Shown here piece after piece: positions 8,997-15,674 of a stretch of DNA of 20,761 bases. Origin of the DNA: Acidobacteriaceae bacterium (lineage in GTDB: Bacteria > Acidobacteriota > Terriglobia > Terriglobales > SbA1); contig PLEA01000506.1 of the NCBI GenBank assembly GCA_003136335.1, positions 1 through 20,761 of the forward strand, read 5' to 3'. The notes under the pieces were generated by a model. It was not told the DNA's origin, searched no databases, and saw only the letters and a list, made by a program, of their open reading frames with translations. Position numbers and translations under genes: made by a program. The first letter of the stretch is position 1. Each line of letters opens with the position of its first letter.

Positions 8997-10237
8997 GCGC
9001 CCTGCCCACGATGCCTACGATGCCCGTCTTTACTCACTCCGGCGGAGCGCTGATCGCCAGTCCGAACAGCGCCCTGCGCGAGGAAGTGCTTCACCGGTTG
9101 AACGGGCGATGCCGGCCCGTGCAGCAGGCTCTCGGCGGTGCCGAGGCGCTGGCCAAACTGGAGAAAGGAGACTGGCAGGTCCTGTTTCTAGACCGCCGGC
9201 TTCCCGATCTTGACGCGGAGGAGTTGATCGCCATCATCCAGCGACGGTTCCCCGGCACTCAGGTGGTCATGCTCGATTCGGATGCAGGGCGCGGTACCGA
9301 TGAGAATAAAGATGAGAATAAAAATAGAAATGAGAATAGAGATGAGAATAAAAAAGAAGACCGGAATGCCGCCGGGCCGGATAACGCCAGGCGGAGTCTG
9401 GGCCGCGAGCCGCGGGAAATGGGGAAAGCCGAAGTGGCGAATCCTCTGCCGGGAATGATCGGAACCAGTGACGCCATGCAGCGCCTATATCGCATGGTGC
9501 GCCTGGTGGCTGCGCGCACCACCACAGTCCTCATCGCCGGCGCCACGGGAACGGGCAAAGAACTCGTAGCCCAGGCTCTGCATACCCTCAGTCCACGTTC
9601 GGCCAAGCCGCTCGTGGTAATCAACTGCGCTGCCATTCCCGAAGCCCTGCTGGAGTCTGAGCTGTTCGGCTATACCCGCGGAGCGTTCACCGGCGCCGTC
9701 CAGTCGCAACTTGGCCGCATCCCGGCGGCCCATGGGGGAACGCTGTTTCTGGACGAGGTCAGCGAACTTCCTTCAGGGATGCAGGCCAAGTTGCTGCGCT
9801 TTCTGGAACAAAAAGAAATTCAGCGGCTGGGTACATCGGAAGTCACGCGCGTGGACGTGCGCGTTCTGGCCGCCAGCAACGTGGATCTGGCCAGCTGGGC
9901 GGCGCGCGGAGATTTTCGCCAGGATCTTTTCTACCGGCTCTCGGCGTTTCCCATCGAGTTGCCGACTTTGGCCGAGCGTCGAACCGACATCGTGCCACTG
10001 GCGGAACATTTTCTGGCATGCATGTCGGCGGCCATGGAGATGCCAAGTCCGTGCTTGAGTCCGGACGCGATTCGCATTCTTGAGGCCCATCCCTGGAGAG
10101 GCAACGTGCGCGAACTGCAGCACGTGATGGAGCGGGCATCCATTCTGGTGGAGAATCGCGCGACCATCGAAGTCCAGCATCTGTATTTCTCGTATTCCCA
10201 CAACGCTGAGCGGCAAAAGCTACCGCTCGAATCCTGA
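8993..10237 (+). CDS. Sigma-54 activator lacking a DNA-binding domain (flagellar FlrC/FlgR type)
   Basis: The protein has 414 residues. An N-terminal receiver-like segment (about 18-95) keeps D67 in LFLDRRLPDLD but lacks the acidic pair and the distal half with the conserved lysine. A low-complexity linker (102-123) of DENK repeats follows. The AAA+ domain is complete: Walker A GATGTGKE (183-190), GAFTGA sigma-54-contact loop (230-235), Walker B LFLDE (251-255), and HPWRGNVRELQ near the end. The protein stops soon after, with no Fis-type helix-turn-helix. Known activators without this domain, such as Helicobacter pylori FlgR, work on flagellar sigma-54 promoters from solution. A sigma-54-like promoter lies 30 bases after its stop, in front of a sensor pseudogene, so a role at the top of a flagellar hierarchy is a good inference. 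The gene is intact. Confidence 0.88.
   Translation: MSALPTMPTMPVFTHSGGALIASPNSALREEVLHRLNGRCRPVQQALGGAEALAKLEKGDWQVLFLDRRLPDLDAEELIAIIQRRFPGTQVVMLDSDAGRGTDENKDENKNRNENRDENKKEDRNAAGPDNARRSLGREPREMGKAEVANPLPGMIGTSDAMQRLYRMVRLVAARTTTVLIAGATGTGKELVAQALHTLSPRSAKPLVVINCAAIPEALLESELFGYTRGAFTGAVQSQLGRIPAAHGGTLFLDEVSELPSGMQAKLLRFLEQKEIQRLGTSEVTRVDVRVLAASNVDLASWAARGDFRQDLFYRLSAFPIELPTLAERRTDIVPLAEHFLACMSAAMEMPSPCLSPDAIRILEAHPWRGNVRELQHVMERASILVENRATIEVQHLYFSYSHNAERQKLPLES
9299..9352 (+). repeat. In-frame 12-bp tandem repeat in the sigma-54 activator linker
   Basis: Units of GATGAGAATAAA occur at 9299-9310, 9311-9322 and 9341-9352. A diverged unit AATGAGAATAGA lies at 9329-9340, and a half unit AATAGA at 9323-9328. 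It encodes DENK/NENR repeats and is strikingly AT-rich in a GC-rich gene. Because the period is a multiple of three, copy-number change would alter linker length without a frameshift. Confidence 0.9.
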
Positions 10238-10266
10238 GAGAAATCTTAGGCGCCCGCGCCCGCAAT

Positions 10267-10282
10267 TGGCACGCCCCGTGCA
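10267..10282 (+). promoter_or_regulatory. Sigma-54 (-24/-12) promoter
   Basis: TGGCACG (10267-10273), four bases, then GTGCA (10278-10282). This matches the consensus TGGCACG-N4-TTGCA with one mismatch and exact spacing of the GG and GC dinucleotides. It lies between the sigma-54 activator gene and the fleS/flrB-like remnant. Predicted transcription starts near 10293, only about 7 bases before ATG 10300, so the original start codon may have been further downstream. Confidence 0.65.
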
Positions 10283-10299
10283 AATCTTGCCTGCGTACT

Positions 10300-11365
10300 A
10301 TGACTTCCTTGCCTAGCGCGACAGGCTGGTCTGAGCAGGTTTTGCTGCCGCCCGACGCTGGCTTTTCTCAATCGAACATCGGCAATCCCAGCGTCGAGGA
10401 TGAGCAGTTTCTTTTGCGTGCGTTTCGTTCGTTCGCCGAAGCTGCCGCCTCGCTTGAGCAATCCTACGGAAGGTCGTGCGCCGAAGTGGAAAGACTGCGC
10501 CGCGAACTCGAGAAAAGCAATAGCGACCTGGCCGAGAGCCTCGAGGAAAACCGCGGCATGCGGGCTCATCTGGACCGCATCCTTGAAGGCCTGCCTTGCG
10601 GGGTGGTGGTGGTGGCCAGCGACGGTCAGATTTCGCGCGCCAATCCGGAGGCCCTGCGCCTCGTCGGATTCAATCCCAATGGCGATGCGCCGGCTTCAGG
10701 ATCTGTCGCTACCTTACCCAGTGCCCTACCCCGGCTTCTCGAATGTGCCCAGGGAAGGCGGCGAACCGGAGCTGAGCGTCCCGGTCGAGGCAGGCGGAAT
10801 GCGCTGGCTGGCCGCGCCATGCCGCCATTGCCGACAGCGCGGCCAGTGCCTCGGTCTTTATTCTGCGAGATGTGAGCCAGCGCAAGCGGCTCGAGGAAAC
10901 CCCAGGCGAAATTGCGGCGCGAGCAAGCGCTGGCGGAAATGTCCGCCGTACTGGCTCATGAAATCCGTACCCCGCTCGGCAGCCTCGAACTGTTTGCGGG
11001 ATTGCTGGCGGAATCCGATCTCGACAGCGACTGCCGGAAATGGGTGGAGCATGTGCATGCTGGGCTGCGTACTCTGGCCGCCACCGTGAATAACGTTCTG
11101 CACTTCCATAGTCTGCCGGAACATAGTCTGCGGGAACATGGTCTGCCGGAACCCGAGCGCGCCCCCATGGATCTGGGCCAGCCGCTGCGGTCGGCGCGGG
11201 ACTTCTTCCTGCCGCTGGCGCGACAGCCTCGCGTCACCTTGAGCCTGCAGAACCGGCTGTCCGGCGTTTACTTTCCCGGGACGGTTATCGCCTGGAGCAA
11301 CAACGCCATCCGGGCCAGGCCGGGAGGAGGCTGGATCGAACTGGCGGGACGCAAGATCAAGACTC
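10300..11365 (+). pseudogene. Broken PAS-histidine kinase, FleS/FlrB-like flagellar sensor
   Basis: The readable protein changes frame repeatedly. Frame one carries a coiled-coil start and a PAS-like start (GLPCGVVVVASDGQISRANP) to about 10690. A second frame carries LQDLSLPYP to MRWLAA, to about 10813. A third carries RHAAIADS to FILRDVSQRKRLEE, to about 10900. The first frame then resumes with QALAEMSAVLAHEIRTPLGS, a canonical HisKA box with the phospho-acceptor histidine. Past 11270 the ATPase domain is shredded: DGYRLEQ is in another frame, joined to NNAIRARPGGGWIELAGR, and the G boxes are missing. That makes at least three frameshifts plus deletions. The family is inferred from order (after a sigma-54 activator and before flagellar genes) and from the PAS-HisKA style of FleS/FlrB. 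It cannot make an active kinase. Confidence 0.8.
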
Positions 11366-11638
11366 AGAATTGTAGATGCTCCAAGATAATGTCACCCCTT
11401 AACTGCAACGAGACTTTGTCACCCTATCAGGATGGTGACGATGACTGCTCCACAGAGATTGTTAATGAGAACCATCCAATCGACGCCAGATGGCCCTGCC
11501 AGGAATGGGCTATTGCTGAAATCGTTTCGCTCCCAATTTTCCTAACTGTTGATTTCAATGGGGCAGAAAGCAGCATTGAGCCGGACCATCGCCCCCTCCC
11601 TTTCGTGCTCGGCGTCGGAATCCAGATTGCTTTCTTAA
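11366..11638. other. Unassigned stretch, possible insertion-sequence end relic
   Basis: Base composition drops in GC relative to both sides. It holds two spaced copies of TGTCACCC (near 11389 and 11415) and an inverted pair GTCACC/GGTGAC about 10 bases apart (near 11416-11437). An open frame follows from about 11432 (MVTMTAPQRLL and onward, 37 residues, unknown family). Repeated GGTGACA-like boxes occur at the ends of some insertion sequences. No transposase is recognisable. It sits where many basal-body genes would be expected, between the sensor remnant and fliL. Confidence 0.3.
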
Positions 11639-11979
11639 GTGCATGCCGGGCGAGGACGAAAAAACCGGGTTGCGGCAAAGCGCCATCCGCTGGTCTTGGT
11701 TCTTCCGATACTTCTGTTGGCCGGGATTGGTGTCTGGTTTTGGGCCAACCGCGGAAGCGAATCTTCAGGCTCGGCGAATGAGTCGACCCCGGTCCGGTCA
11801 ACTCTGCATCTCGAAACTTTCGTCCTCAACCTCCGCCCGATACCGACCAGCGATCCTATCTGCGAGTGGGGATCGATCTAGAACTGCACCCGGAAGCGAA
11901 ACACGGAGAAAAATTGACTCCGGTGGCTCAGGTGCGCGACACCATTCTGAGTGTGCTGGCGGACGCCCACGAACTTTGA
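11639..11979 (+). pseudogene. fliL: fliL remnant (frameshifted)
   Basis: A basic N terminus is followed by a single membrane segment (HPLVLVLPILLLAGIGVWFWA), a Ser-rich linker and STLHLETFVLNL, the typical FliL order. Near 11830-11845 the frame shifts. The continuation, DQRSYLRVGIDLEL then LTPVAQVRDTILSVLADAHEL, is in the next frame and ends at TGA 11979, short of the usual C terminus. FliL is an inner-membrane protein around the flagellar stator. A GTG at 11639 or ATG at 11643 (in another frame) could start translation, and the first gives the FliL frame. The gene lies just before fliA. Either lesion alone should inactivate it. Confidence 0.8.
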
Positions 11980-12003
11980 ATTTTGACGGGAAGTGATAAT
12001 GCC

Positions 12004-12795
12004 ATGAGCAAGAATACAGCGCGAGCCTATACCGCCTGGCAGGAAAAGGAAGAGCGAGACCGCATCCTGCTCGAACAGTTGCCCCAAGTCCGCTACTTGG
12101 CGCGCCGCATCCACGAGCGGCTGCCCCGGCACGTGCCGCTCGAAGACCTGGTGCACGCGGGCGTAATCGGATTGATGGACGCGCTCAACAAGTTCGACAG
12201 CTCCAAACATGTGCAATTCGGCTCTTACGCCAAGTTTCGCATCCGCGGCGCCATCCTCGACAGCCTGCGGGAGATGGATTGGGGTCCGCGAGAGTTGCGG
12301 CGCAAGGCGCGCAAGGTCGAGGAAGCCCACCGCAAGCTCAGTCTGGAACTGAGCCGGGTCCCCACGGAGTACGAGGTAGCCGCCGAACTGGGCATGACCC
12401 TGCAGGAGTTGCAGCACCTGCTGGGCGAACTGGACAGTCTGGAGGTGGGCAGCCTGCGCATCGAGTCGCCGTGGGGTGGCAAGGAAGAAGACCTGTGCGA
12501 CTACCTTCCGAGTGCGCCGGAGGATACGCCCTATTTCCGTTGTCAGCGCTCGGAGATGAAAGAACTCCTGGCGCGGGTGATTGCCGAGCTGCCGGAAAAG
12601 GAACAGCAGGTGCTGGCACTCTATTACTTCGACGATCTCACCATGAAAGAAGTGGGAGCGGTGCTTGGCACCGGAGAATCGCGGGTCTCCCAGATTCACT
12701 CCCTGGCCGTGGTGCGGCTGCGATCGCGCCTGGAAGAGATGCTGAGCGTGGCAGGCAGTAAGGCTCGCGCCGCCTCCACGGGCGCGGGAGCCTGA
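12004..12795 (+). CDS. fliA: RNA polymerase sigma-28 factor FliA
   Basis: The gene encodes 263 residues from ATG 12004, preceded by GGAAG; the frame is open slightly upstream. Region 2 is seen in VRYLARRIHERLP, LVHAGVIGLMDALNKFD and FGSYAKFRIRGAILDSLREMDWGPRELRRKAR, a near-signature stretch of the FliA/WhiG group. Region 3 includes LSRVPTEYEVAAELGM. Region 4 is complete (ELPEKEQQVLALYYFDDLTMKEVG, then ESRVSQIHSLAVVRLRSRL), so it should recognise TAAAGTTT-N11-GCCGATAA promoters. Two such promoters are present, at 13906 and at 16289 on the minus strand. No lesion is visible, in contrast to fliL before it and fliM after it. Its anti-sigma factor FlgM is encoded 1.3 kb downstream. It is retained although the structural genes it would serve are broken. 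Confidence 0.95.
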   Translation: MSKNTARAYTAWQEKEERDRILLEQLPQVRYLARRIHERLPRHVPLEDLVHAGVIGLMDALNKFDSSKHVQFGSYAKFRIRGAILDSLREMDWGPRELRRKARKVEEAHRKLSLELSRVPTEYEVAAELGMTLQELQHLLGELDSLEVGSLRIESPWGGKEEDLCDYLPSAPEDTPYFRCQRSEMKELLARVIAELPEKEQQVLALYYFDDLTMKEVGAVLGTGESRVSQIHSLAVVRLRSRLEEMLSVAGSKARAASTGAGA

Positions 12796-12837
12796 GGAAC
12801 TAAATTCATGAGAAGCCGAGTCTTGAGGAGCTAGATT

Positions 12838-13250
12838 ATGGAAAAAGTTCTCAACCAGGAAGAAATCGATGCCATGGTGCGGGTGGCGCGCAGCGGCGGC
12901 CGGGCCGACGCCCAATCGCCTTCGCAGTCGCATGTTGAGCTCTGGGATGTGCGCCGGGCGGGGCAGATTGGGCGCGAGCAACTGCAGGCCATCACTTCGC
13001 TGCACGAGGCCTTTGCGCGGAATCTCACTCACTCGCTGGGCGCTTATCTGCGCGTGGTCTTCGCCGCCACGCTGGTTTCCACCGAACATCTGACCTACCT
13101 CGAATTCCTGCAGCGGATTCCGGAGACCACCCATCTGGCCTCCTGCCGCCTGGATCCCATGGGAGTGAATGCGGCCCTGCAACTGGACCTGAAAGTCGTG
13201 TTTCCCATGATCGACCTGCTGCTCGGCGGAGAAGGGAAAGGCATGGCGGC
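12838..13250 (+). pseudogene. fliM: fliM, N-terminal part only (fused to flgI tail)
   Basis: ATG 12838 opens EKVLNQEEIDAMV, the conserved FliM N terminus that normally binds CheY-P. The frame follows the FliM middle domain: HEAFARNLTHSLGAYLRV, LTYLEFLQRIPETTHLAS, PMIDLLLGGEGKG. At about 13240-13250 FliM similarity ends abruptly after GGEGKG. The sequence continues as the C-terminal part of flgI in another frame, so the reading frame runs into junk to a stop at 13338. About 138 of roughly 330 expected residues remain, with no C-terminal FliN-like domain. FliM is the flagellar switch protein, and this fragment could not build a C ring. Confidence 0.88.
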
Positions 13251-13584
13251 GACCCGACGAGCGCACCGGCACAGTCGTGCTGGGTACAGACGTTCGCCGG
13301 GGAGCCGTTTCCATTCTGCATGGCAATTTTTCGATTGACTTACGACGACGTATGCGGTCTCGCAGCCCAATCCGCCGACGAATGGCCAGACCGAGGTCGT
13401 TCCTCAAACCAAGCTCAGCGCGACCGAGGCTCCGGCCCGAAATGTCGAACTCAGCGAAGGTGCCAGCGTCGAGCAGCTGGTCACCCGTCTGCAGGCCATT
13501 GGGGCGACGGCTCGCGATGTGGTTTCGATCCTGCAGGCCATTAAGTCGGCGGGAGCGCTTGAGGCCGAATTGGAGGTGATCTGA
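13251..13584 (+). pseudogene. flgI: flgI (P-ring protein), C-terminal remnant
   Basis: From GACGAGCGC at 13256 the translation gives DERTGTVVLGTDVR, AVSILHGNFSI, the diagnostic FlgI C-terminal motif. Near 13338 one base is missing and the frame shifts. It continues as TTTYAVSQPN, QTEVVPQTKLSATEAPARN, VEQLVTRLQAIGATARDVVSILQAIKSAGAL and EAELEVI, ending at TGA 13582-13584. That is the usual FlgI end. No start codon or first two-thirds is present. The junction with fliM near 13250 implies loss of everything between the two genes, likely including the rest of fliM, fliN and flgH. The TGA overlaps the flgJ start as ATGA-type coupling, a trace of the original operon. Confidence 0.85.
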
Positions 13585-13856
13585 TGAATTCCATTCCTTC
13601 CTCTTCGGTAGCTGCCCTCTCTCCCCAGCCGGCCGCGGCGCGAAGGCTGCCCGCGACTTTGAAGCGAGCCTGATCGGGTCTCTGCTCCAGTCGATGGAAA
13701 AGACCTTCGCCACGCTTCCCTGGGGAAAGCACCATCTCCCGCGCCGACGATTACAACTACCTCGGAACCAAAGCCTTGGCCGAAGGCTTGGCAGCCCGGG
13801 GAGGTTTCGGCATTGCGGCGATGATTACTAAGCACCTGCCAGGCGCAGGAAGGTAA
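13584..13856 (+). pseudogene. flgJ: flgJ-type rod-binding protein remnant (frameshifted)
   Basis: ATG 13584 overlaps the flgI stop and opens MNSIPSSSVAALSPQP, which soon hits a stop in its own frame. The adjacent frame carries AARDFEASLIGSLLQSMEKTFATLPWG, the rod-binding domain signature. A second shift near 13725 is needed to read STISRADDYNYLGTKALAEGL, AARGGFGIAAMITKHL and GAGR, ending at TAA 13854-13856. Two frame changes in under 300 bases make it dead. The length fits the short, peptidoglycan-hydrolase-free FlgJ found in many bacteria, so this is frameshifting without much deletion. Order flgI-flgJ-flgM-flgN is typical. Confidence 0.85.
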
Positions 13857-13905
13857 GGGATGAAGAGGTGTCCGCAAGCACTAATAAAGCCGGGCACGGA
13901 ATGGC

Positions 13906-13932
13906 TAAAGTTTTTGCAACCCTTGCCGATAC
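13906..13932 (+). promoter_or_regulatory. Sigma-28 (FliA) promoter of flgM
   Basis: TAAAGTTT (13906-13913), 11 bases, then GCCGATAC (13925-13932). This matches the sigma-28 consensus TAAAGTTT-N11-GCCGATAA at 15 of 16 positions with exact spacing. It lies 120 bases before the flgM start and inside no gene. The leader contains a small hairpin GCCGG-AAAGAA-CCGGC just after 13960. It implies FliA-driven expression of its own inhibitor. Confidence 0.92.
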
Positions 13933-14051
13933 AACGGGATGAAGGTAACAACGGGTTCAGGCCGGAAAGAACCGGCAAGACAGAATCAAGGTCTTCTAAC
14001 GTGCGCTCGATACTTGAATTGCAACGGGAATTCAAGGCGAGGGAATCAGTT

Positions 14052-14360
14052 ATGAGAATCGATCTCAATCAGGCACCGCAACCATCCCGGAGAGTAACCG
14101 CGGGAAGCGCACCAAACTCCGCGGCGCGCGGCAGTTCGTCTGCCAGCAATGCGCTCGGAGGAGAAGAAGATCAGGCCCAGCTTTCCGGAGCTCATGGCCA
14201 AGTGCAAGCGCTGGCAGCCCAGGCATCGCAGCTTCCGGAGGTGCGCCAGGAACGAGTCCACGCCTTGCGTCAGGCGATTCTGGGCGGCCAGTACCCGCCC
14301 AGCCCGGACAAGGTAGCTGGGGCGGTGTTCGAGTACATGATCGCCGGTGCTGGTGCCTAG
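14052..14360 (+). CDS. flgM: Anti-sigma-28 factor FlgM
   Basis: ATG 14052, preceded by GGCGAGGG, gives 102 residues starting MRIDLNQ. The frame is open upstream, but the sigma-28 promoter at 13906 and the family length favour this start. The N-terminal half is Ala/Ser/Gly-rich and probably disordered, as in FlgM. The C-terminal half (VRQERVHALRQAILGGQYPPSPDKVAGAVFEYMI) matches the conserved sigma-binding segment RVxxLRxAIxxGxYxxxxxxVAxxxl. FlgM binds FliA in the cytoplasm and in motile cells is exported through the finished hook. With the export machinery genes absent or broken here, FlgM would be expected to hold FliA permanently unless another route exists. The gene is intact. Confidence 0.9.
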   Translation: MRIDLNQAPQPSRRVTAGSAPNSAARGSSSASNALGGEEDQAQLSGAHGQVQALAAQASQLPEVRQERVHALRQAILGGQYPPSPDKVAGAVFEYMIAGAGA

Positions 14361-14549
14361 GCACCCCACCGGTCGGAGGGATTCACCATCATTGGGCAGC
14401 GGCGATCTTTCGACAGATCTGTCCTTAGGGCTTCTCACGCCCACCCCCGCAGTTCGAGCCGTGGAAGGAGGCTCGTCCAACCAGGACGCCGAAGGCCAGG
14501 CGCGCCGCCGTCCCCGTCCGGAAGAAGAGAAACAAGAGGAGGACGCGTT

Positions 14550-15119
14550 GTGCGAAGCCGTCGACCAGCCCGCGCATCAGCTCGACCATCTGGCCCGAAA
14601 CTATGAAACGGCAATCCACTCCCGGCGCGCCCGACGAACGTCCCAGCAATCGTTAGAACAACCCTGGCGGAACGGGGGTGCCGAAATCGCGCGCGCCAGT
14701 CTTGCGCTGGTGGGGGAACCGGAAGGCAGCCTGCAGGCCAGCCAAGAGGCTTTGCTTTCGCGCGACGTCGCTCGCTTAGAGGGGTGCATGCGCGAACAGA
14801 GTCGCTTGCGCAGGTCGCTCGAAATCCTGGGATCGCAAGATGCGGGGACTCGGAGAGAATCGATTCAGCCGAGCCAGTTTCGGAGCAGCAGCCCGATCTG
14901 CTTCCCTCCGACCTTCATCCCTCCGACCTTCGCCAATACGATCTTCCACTGTGCGATCTGGCCTTGGCTGCCGAGCTGCGCTCGGCGCAGTTACGAGTGC
15001 TGCATCTCGGGCTGGTCCAAGCGGGGCTGCTCATTTGGGCACAACGGTGGTTGAGAATCCGTTCGAATCTGATGGCCGGACCTGTGGCGAGTTATGTTCT
15101 ACCAATCTGCAATCTAGAG
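14550..15119 (+). pseudogene. flgN: flgN-like export chaperone remnant
   Basis: One frame contains CEAVDQPAHQLDHLARNYETAIHSR, then EPEGSLQASQEALLSRDVARLEGCMREQSRLRRSLEILGS (to about 14830). Another frame, after a shift between about 14830 and 14890, contains LALAAELRSAQLRVLHLGLVQAGLL, AQRWLRIRSNLMAGPVASY. The helical heptads, the Arg-rich MREQSRLRRSLE segment and a position right after flgM fit FlgN, the chaperone for the hook-filament junction proteins FlgK and FlgL. A clean start is not visible. GTG or TTG codons near 14549 are possible. The two halves sit in different frames and contain odd basic stretches (SRRARRTSQQ), so it is almost certainly non-functional. The boundaries are approximate. 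Confidence 0.6.
14889..14963 (+). repeat. Five-fold 15-bp tandem repeat inside the flgN remnant
   Basis: In the second flgN frame the residues read QPDLL, PSDLH, PSDLR, QYDLP, LCDLA: five units of five residues with an invariant DL. At DNA level the middle two units share CCCTCCGACCTTC, and the outer units are diverged. It is a decaying minisatellite, perhaps an expanded linker. Confidence 0.7.
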
Positions 15120-15133
15120 CCTGAGGGCGGGAC

Positions 15134-15181
15134 GTGCGCGCCGGCACCTCGCAAACCAATCTGTTCAGCTACGTCAAGTAA
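15134..15181 (+). pseudogene. Possible flgL 3' tail
   Basis: A short frame ending at TAA 15181 reads VRAGTSQTNLFSYVK. It resembles the C terminus of hook-associated protein FlgL, which often ends in a similar SLFDYL-type sequence. It follows the flgN remnant, where flgK and flgL normally lie. If correct, flgK and nearly all of flgL have been deleted. The match is very short, so this is tentative. Confidence 0.3.
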
Positions 15182-15296
15182 GTCTGGGGTCTTTTCGCCA
15201 TAGAATCCTCGCGTCAGAGCGAAGCGCAGAACAAATCAAAGAATTGATTTTCTCGGAGTCTCTGTGGTGAGGGTCTGACAGGGAGTTCGGTGCCCT

Positions 15297-15674
15297 TCAG
15301 AGCGTCTGGCGCGACGCGCGCGCCCATTCCGCGGAGGCTTCCAACTGGGTTCGTTCCGCTTCCAGCCTAGCTCTTTCCTCGAGTAAGCGGCGCTGAATCG
15401 AGGGCAGGAGTTTATGCAGGCGTTCGACATTCTTGTGATACGCGTCCAATTCAGCCGCCAACTCCGCATCTCGTTCCGCCGGGAGCCCAGTCCGCAGCCA
15501 CTCCCCGGCGCGCAGAAGCTCGGACAAAAGCCCCATCATTTGCTGAGGCGTAGCCACGGCCGGATCTCTGTGGTCCAACACCAGGCTGTCTAGCCAGAGA
15601 CTCAAGCGCTGGTTTGTCTCGCGCAGAATCTGAGCGGGATGGTTCGGGATCGGTGCGGGCATCAGGCGCTCCAT
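15297..15674 (-). CDS. Small coiled-coil protein in the FliT position
   Basis: The gene encodes 125 residues from ATG 15674, which overlaps the end of fliS by 13 bases, so the two genes are co-transcribed and probably coupled. The sequence is almost entirely helical and charged. The first part is SLWLDSLVLDHRDPAVATPQQMMGLLSELL and the last third is Glu/Arg-rich (SIQRRLLEERARLEAERTQLE). There is no signal peptide or membrane segment. FliT, the FliD chaperone, is usually encoded directly after fliS, so a FliT-like role is suggested by position and helical make-up. I do not recognise a family signature. The frame is complete with no lesion. Confidence 0.65.
   Translation of the reverse strand: MERLMPAPIPNHPAQILRETNQRLSLWLDSLVLDHRDPAVATPQQMMGLLSELLRAGEWLRTGLPAERDAELAAELDAYHKNVERLHKLLPSIQRRLLEERARLEAERTQLEASAEWARASRQTL

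Noticed and set aside
11878..13713. 611-codon open frame on the minus strand opposite fliA, fliM and flgI
   Set aside because: It is antisense to clearly recognisable FliA, FliM and FlgI sequence and encodes His/Gln/Arg-rich text without domains, as expected from GC-rich third positions.
10626..15200. All frameshifts being sequencing errors
   Set aside because: Frameshifts cluster only in flagellar structural genes, occur together with clean large deletions and gene fusions, and are absent from fliA, flgM, flbD, cheB and the flanking genes. It cannot be fully excluded without reads.
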